DNA of 64,000 bases from Agelaius tricolor (taxonomy: Eukaryota > Chordata > Aves > Passeriformes > Icteridae): contig JALJCS010000002.1 of the NCBI GenBank assembly GCA_023055355.1, positions 81,307,001 to 81,371,000 of the forward strand, read 5' to 3'. How positions within the stretch are numbered: position 1 is the stretch's first letter; each line of letters starts with the position of its first letter. Shown piece after piece: positions 59,529 through 64,000 of this stretch. The notes under the pieces are model-generated. The model saw only the letters and a program-made list of their open reading frames with translations. It did not search any database and was not told the DNA's origin. Made by a program: the position numbers and the translations under genes.

Positions 59529-60039
59529 GGATGCGAGAGGCAGCTCATCTCTGCTGACTGTCAGACTCCCAGGACAGCAGAGAAAGTATTTCAGGGATTG
59601 CAACCTCAGATCTTTTAGGCTCTTTAACCTTTTGTGTTTAAAAGAAAGAACTATTTTTAAACAGTACTGGATAGGCATACATAGATTTTTAGGTTCCACC
59701 AAGACAAGGAAAGTTAAACAGGAAAATTAATACAACTTTTCAAAAAAGCTTTTTATTTTTCCTTGTACTTTCAGAGAATAAAGCTAGAGATGGGACAAAA
59801 ATGTTAGAGGGAAATCACATACTCTACTGTTCATTGGCAAGATGGTGCTACAGTTAATTTTTTGTCAATGGTACAAAACCAATAATTTTTTTGTATTTTT
59901 ATGGATCAATGGATCTTTTTTGTGTAGTGAGAGCAATAAGAGATGCATGATATGCATAGAATTATGAAAGGGTTGGAAAGGATTGACACTTAAACATGAC
60001 AATGAAAAGGTTGCATTTGGGACAAATAACACTTTATAC

Positions 60040-60077
60040 TTTATATAAACACAGTTTATATAAACACAGTTTATATT
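60040..60077 (+). repeat. 15-bp tandem repeat, about 2.5 copies
   Basis: Two exact adjacent copies of TTTATATAAACACAG followed by a partial third. The third merges into a 24-bp stretch (60068-60091) that occurs again exactly at 62949-62972. Confidence 0.9.
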
Positions 60078-60644
60078 ATTTCAACATATCTGGTCACTAG
60101 GTAGGCAGCACTTAGGATTCTTTATATTTCTAATATTTTAGTTTCAGGATTTTCATGTTTTACGAAGTAGAAGTGGGACTTTGCAAGCTACTTTCATTTC
60201 TTTAGGAAGAAAATGTGAATCCAAGTAACACTTCACACATCTATGACAGTTCCTTTAGAAGATTATAAAGGCCTTTAACAACATGAAGCAACAAAGCTTT
60301 GTGACAAATTACTCCCAGATATGAACAGAAAACAAGTATGGCTCCACAGAGAAATAATTAGGACAAACTGGCACACTATTTAGATTGGAAATCATCATAG
60401 GAGAAGATTGCCCTTTTAATCCTCAAAAGAATTTGAAGTGATAAATTAATTTGTCAATGAAATGTAGACACCTCCTGTGTTAGGCTGAGTGAGGATTTTC
60501 AGGATCAGAAGTCTGGACTTAGATGCCTAATATGCCCATACATTTCCTGTGATCCAGAGTCTTTAGTTATAAGTTGCTTAAAACAAAAACTTTAAAGGGA
60601 TTCAATTGTTTTTGTCAGTAACTGATCCAAGGTCCCATAGGCTG

Positions 60645-60706
60645 AGTTTTCAGGAGCACTAAGACTTACAGTTCCAATGGAAGCTGGCACTACAGTGCTT
60701 TTGAAC
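60645..60706. repeat. Degraded palindromic interspersed repeat (ancient)
   Basis: GTTTTCAGGAGCACTAAG...TTCCAATGGAA...AGTGCTTTTGAA has the mirror layout of old turtle/bird palindromic repeats (TTTTCAAAAGCAC ends, CCCATTGA-type centre). Short and diverged. Confidence 0.4.
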
Positions 60707-61705
60707 TTGTATGAACTCATGAAATGTTACAGACTGCTAAGTAGTGTGAAAAATGAGATGACTTTAAATACAAACTTTGTAATTATTTTTGGATTTGAAG
60801 GCTCTGTGATTCAGTCCCTCTCCTATAAACAGTATTGGTTAATCTAGCATGGATATTTTTTGGTGAAGCCATGTTTACAGTTTTGGTATCTGATACTTGT
60901 AGAAGGGTTGCTCTATCTGAGGCACAGGCACTGTATTGCAGTAGTGAAATTATCTCTGCCATTTCACATGCAGGCTTTTACTAATCTTTTCATGTTGTTT
61001 TAGTATCAGATTAAAAAAAAATCTGGATGCTCATGAGTGATCTTTGCTTGAGAAGAATGGCATGCATTTCAAGACGTGGTGAATTTGTTATAATCCCTGT
61101 CAACCAAAGGCTGGCCCAAGTGGGAATGGTATCTCCATGGCTGAAAATGACAGGTTTGGAACTGAGCAGACACAATTAGGCTCCTCATATCCCAAGATGA
61201 GAAAATTAATTTCCATGCCTGTAAGCAAAAGTAGTGCCCAGTATTGCAAGTTCCCCAAGGAAGGACTCCAAGGCATCCTTACACAGATAAACAAAGCCTG
61301 GGATGCATTACATTACCTGCTAAATTGATGGAGTACAACACAATAGTAACAATGTTGCACACATAATGATATTATATATATTTTAAAGAACTATATTAGA
61401 TAACATATATAAAAAGCTAATTAAGAGAAGTGTCATTCACAAATGATTTTGAAGTAAATATTGTGATTTCAGATCCTGCATCCATTTTGGAAAGGAACAC
61501 AACATTGGAACCTTCATTTTTTTCATAACATTTACTGAATAAACTAAACTAACATTACTAAATAATTTCTCTTGTTTAAAAAATGTGAAATACAGTTCAT
61601 ATTGACCTATGACATTGAATATAAAAATAGCTATACTATTTTAAATATAAAACTTTTTGGTAAAGCTGACCATTTGATTGTTTATTGCCAATATGACTTA
61701 CCATA

Positions 61706-61892
61706 TAAAAAACCCCAAAAACAATGACAACAACAACAAAAAACAAAACAAAACAAAACACCAAAGAACAAAAAAACCCAAACAAACAAAAGAAAAAAAA
61801 CACAAAAACCCCAAGAAAATAAACAAAAAAACCCAAAAATGCCCAAAACAAAACCCCCCAAAACAAAACAAAAAAAACCCACCAAAACCCAC
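61706..61892 (+). repeat. A/C-rich low-complexity tract
   Basis: About 185 bp almost without G or T, alternating A runs with C runs (AAACAAAACAAAAC, AAAACCCC). Its minus-strand frames rich in Phe, Gly and Leu look membrane-like but are compositional. It has no recognised parent element. Confidence 0.9.
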
Positions 61893-62526
61893 CCACCTTG
61901 GTTCACATTAAAAAGAAGTTAAGATTTCTTTATATTTTAATTTGAGTCTTGAAGATTATTGAATTTTTAGTATTAAAGCTGTTCTCACAAAAATTTATCC
62001 ATAAAAATTAGGTTACTTACATGCTTATGGATGTGGATTTTTTGAGGTTTACAATAGTATCTTTCCTAGCATCAGATAATTTAGCAGCAGTGACCTTTAG
62101 TATTTGGCAGTAGTACTTTTTTTCCCAAACAGTACTGGAGGAAATGAAACACATGAAAAAATTCTTAGCTTGTGCTTTGTGGAACTAACAATTTCAATAT
62201 CTAAGCCTGAGGGACAGATATATTTTTAATAATCTATTTCTGTAAATGGGATGCAGAGTCACAAAAATTTATTTCAGACCACAACATTGTATAAAAAGTG
62301 GTGGAATGGGAGTAAACCTTAAAGAAATCACAGTGATTTACTTGTTACTAAGTTTTTTTCAGTCATAGAAATTTTCTCCTATACTCAGTGCTCTCCTTTT
62401 CTAATCCTTTTTTCTACTCATAGCACTTACCTTATTCTTGCCTTGCTTGACTTGTTTTCATGCTTATGCTTTCTCTCCACTTCTGCAATTGCTGGGAATT
62501 TTATAAAAGCACATTCACACAAACAG

Positions 62527-62580
62527 GAGTATGTAGTTAGCATGTAGTTAAGTGTGCATGTAGTTGTGTACATGTAGTAT
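62527..62580 (+). repeat. Cluster of ATGTAGTT words
   Basis: ATGTAGTT occurs three times and ATGTAGTA once within 54 bp at irregular spacing. A small decayed tandem array. Confidence 0.6.
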
Positions 62581-62948
62581 GAATTGTAAAACTAACTACT
62601 TACATTTTCTAGCATTTGATGACTAGAATATTTGTGAAAATAACATATATTTTTCTGCCATCTGTCTTTAATATTTCAAGTAGAAAGGACTTAAATGCTG
62701 CTTTTATTTTCCTTTTGATTTTTCTCTTAAATTTATCTTTCACATATATGTAAGAAATATGACTTGTTCTTAAAAATACTTGAAGTATTTGCATTCTGCC
62801 CATGTAAAGTCAAACCTCCAATGATTTCAGAGGAAGTACTCAATACGATTAGGAAAAGGAGAATTACGGATCCATATTGAACACTCTTTTTATTCAATCC
62901 CTGTTTATTATTTTCTAGCTTTCTATACGTAAATGAGTATGACAGCTT

Positions 62949-62972
62949 AGTTTATATTATTTCAACATATCT
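62949..62972 (+). repeat. Second exact copy of the 24-bp word at 60068
   Basis: Identical to 60068-60091 over 24 bases (starts AGTTTATATTATTTC) with unrelated flanks. Confidence 0.85.
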
Positions 62973-64000
62973 AAACCTGCAAATTAAAGAACCTATAGTA
63001 TCAGAACAGTTTTAAAACTTCTATGTGCATTTCCATATAAAGTTTGATTTTCAGTTGAAAAATATACTAAAAAAAGTAATATGTAGCACAGGATAGCTGC
63101 ACACAATTTCCATAAATGGGTTTTCAATAATTATTTGAATGAATTTCATGGTACTCTGCCTTCAAAGAAAAATCAGAAGAAAACACTTATGTGTTCACTA
63201 TTATGAAGTACTAAAATTAAAACTTATTATAGGCTTCCAGTTGAAATCACCGAGGCATTTTTCTCAGAATCATTTTGTAAAATTAAGGCAAGAATCCAGT
63301 ACAGATAGATAGTGGTGCTTGCTTGCAAGTGTGCAGTAACAACATCCTTTAGTATTTAGCTGCTTCCCACCTCTGAAGTGCTCTTTTCCTCTTGTCCCTT
63401 GCTACATAACATGAAAGTTTGTCATCTGCACTTGCCTAGAACTCAAAAGAGGAATCTACATGTGGAAACTTCTCTCTGGAAATATTTTGACTTTTGATGT
63501 AATGCAGATTTTTGCTTGTCTGACTAATGCAGCTCTTTATTGTTACGAAATCTATTTATTCACAGAGCTGGGTTTGAGGTCCTTCAATAACATTATTTTT
63601 CTCAGTAGATATAAAAGAGAAGGAATGACATGAGGCTCTTATTGGTAGGAGGCTGCAAGGAACACATCTGTTCCAAAACAATTTGTATTACACAGTGTGG
63701 GTTACTGAAGTTTTACAGCCATGATAATTTATTAAATAAAATTCTGATCAGGAAAGTTACTGTGATAGCAATTGGACAGAAGGGGAGCTAAAAATAATTC
63801 TGGTATTTTAGACCTTGTTAACTTTTCCACATGACTGATTCAGATTTTTTGGGACTTCCATAATTCTGTGACAGAAATCCATAGTATTCTAACTTCTGGA
63901 ACACTTAAGGATTTGCTCATTATGCGTGGCAAAATGTGCACAATTTGGTGAATATATGATCCTATATATGATCCTATGGATGCTAGAAGGTACAGATGTC

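Larger units (their letters stand above)
10524..64000 (+). other. CSMD3: CSMD3 intron 1 (5' part, continues beyond the window)
   Basis: No frame in this stretch encodes the expected start of the first CUB domain, so exon 2 lies outside the window and the intron is longer than 53 kb. This fits a gene known to span over a megabase in mammals. The interval contains repeats and candidate regulatory DNA, listed separately, and no second gene that I can support on either strand. Confidence 0.8.
57826..64000. other. AT-rich intron 1 sequence to the end of the window
   Basis: Contains an RFX-like palindrome (59516), a short tandem repeat (60040), an old palindromic repeat (60645), an A/C-rich tract (61706) and a CATGTAGTT cluster (62527). 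No exon of CSMD3 and no other gene was recognised. Confidence 0.5.

Noticed and set aside
61636..61911. Phe/Gly/Leu-rich membrane-like minus-strand frames
   Set aside because: Products of the A/C-rich low-complexity tract in three overlapping phases.
10524..64000. CSMD3 exon 2 or another gene within the intron
   Set aside because: No frame shows the expected first CUB start (a cysteine-glycine-glycine region and an ESPGFP-like motif) and no other protein family was recognised.

Overview
This window is avian nuclear DNA. The evidence is the number of CR1 retrotransposon fragments carrying the bird-type 3' end, several endogenous-retrovirus LTRs of bird type, degraded palindromic repeats of the kind seen in birds and turtles, and one vertebrate coding exon. 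One LTR family (49535-50562, with a shorter copy at 38508-39106) resembles a type I associate with passerines, but the order is an inference.

The only coding sequence I can support is the first coding exon of CSMD3 (CUB and Sushi multiple domains 3) at 10346-10523 on the + strand. It encodes 60 residues plus the first base of a split glycine codon and ends in a GT splice donor. About 8.5 kb of apparently non-genic upstream DNA (1-8539) leads into a cytosine-rich CA-repeat domain (8540-9170) and then the promoter CpG island (about 9060-10330). This island holds a CTCF-like motif, a C-rich to G-rich strand switch that suggests where transcription starts, two short upstream ORFs and a G-quadruplex-type run. 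Everything from 10524 to 64000 is read as part of CSMD3 intron 1; exon 2, which should begin the first CUB domain, was not found.

The intron has two further GC-rich patches: 12100-12330 with an 11-bp minisatellite, and 14600-15130, which could be a secondary promoter. Beyond that it is AT-rich and carries interspersed repeats: CR1 pieces at 19913, 35211, 39107-42515, 51885 and 57450; LTRs at 38508, 41624, 49535 and 56330; and degraded palindromic repeats near 32468, 45907 and 60645. Upstream, a CR1 copy at 1-1400 is split by a solo LTR with an intact 6-bp target-site duplication. Two perfect inverted repeats (11568-11590 and 17801-17833) and a cluster of transcription-factor motifs (22870-23060) are the best non-coding signals in the intron.

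I found no operon-like, CRISPR or otherwise novel gene system. The long open frames over the CpG island and the low-complexity tracts are compositional artefacts.
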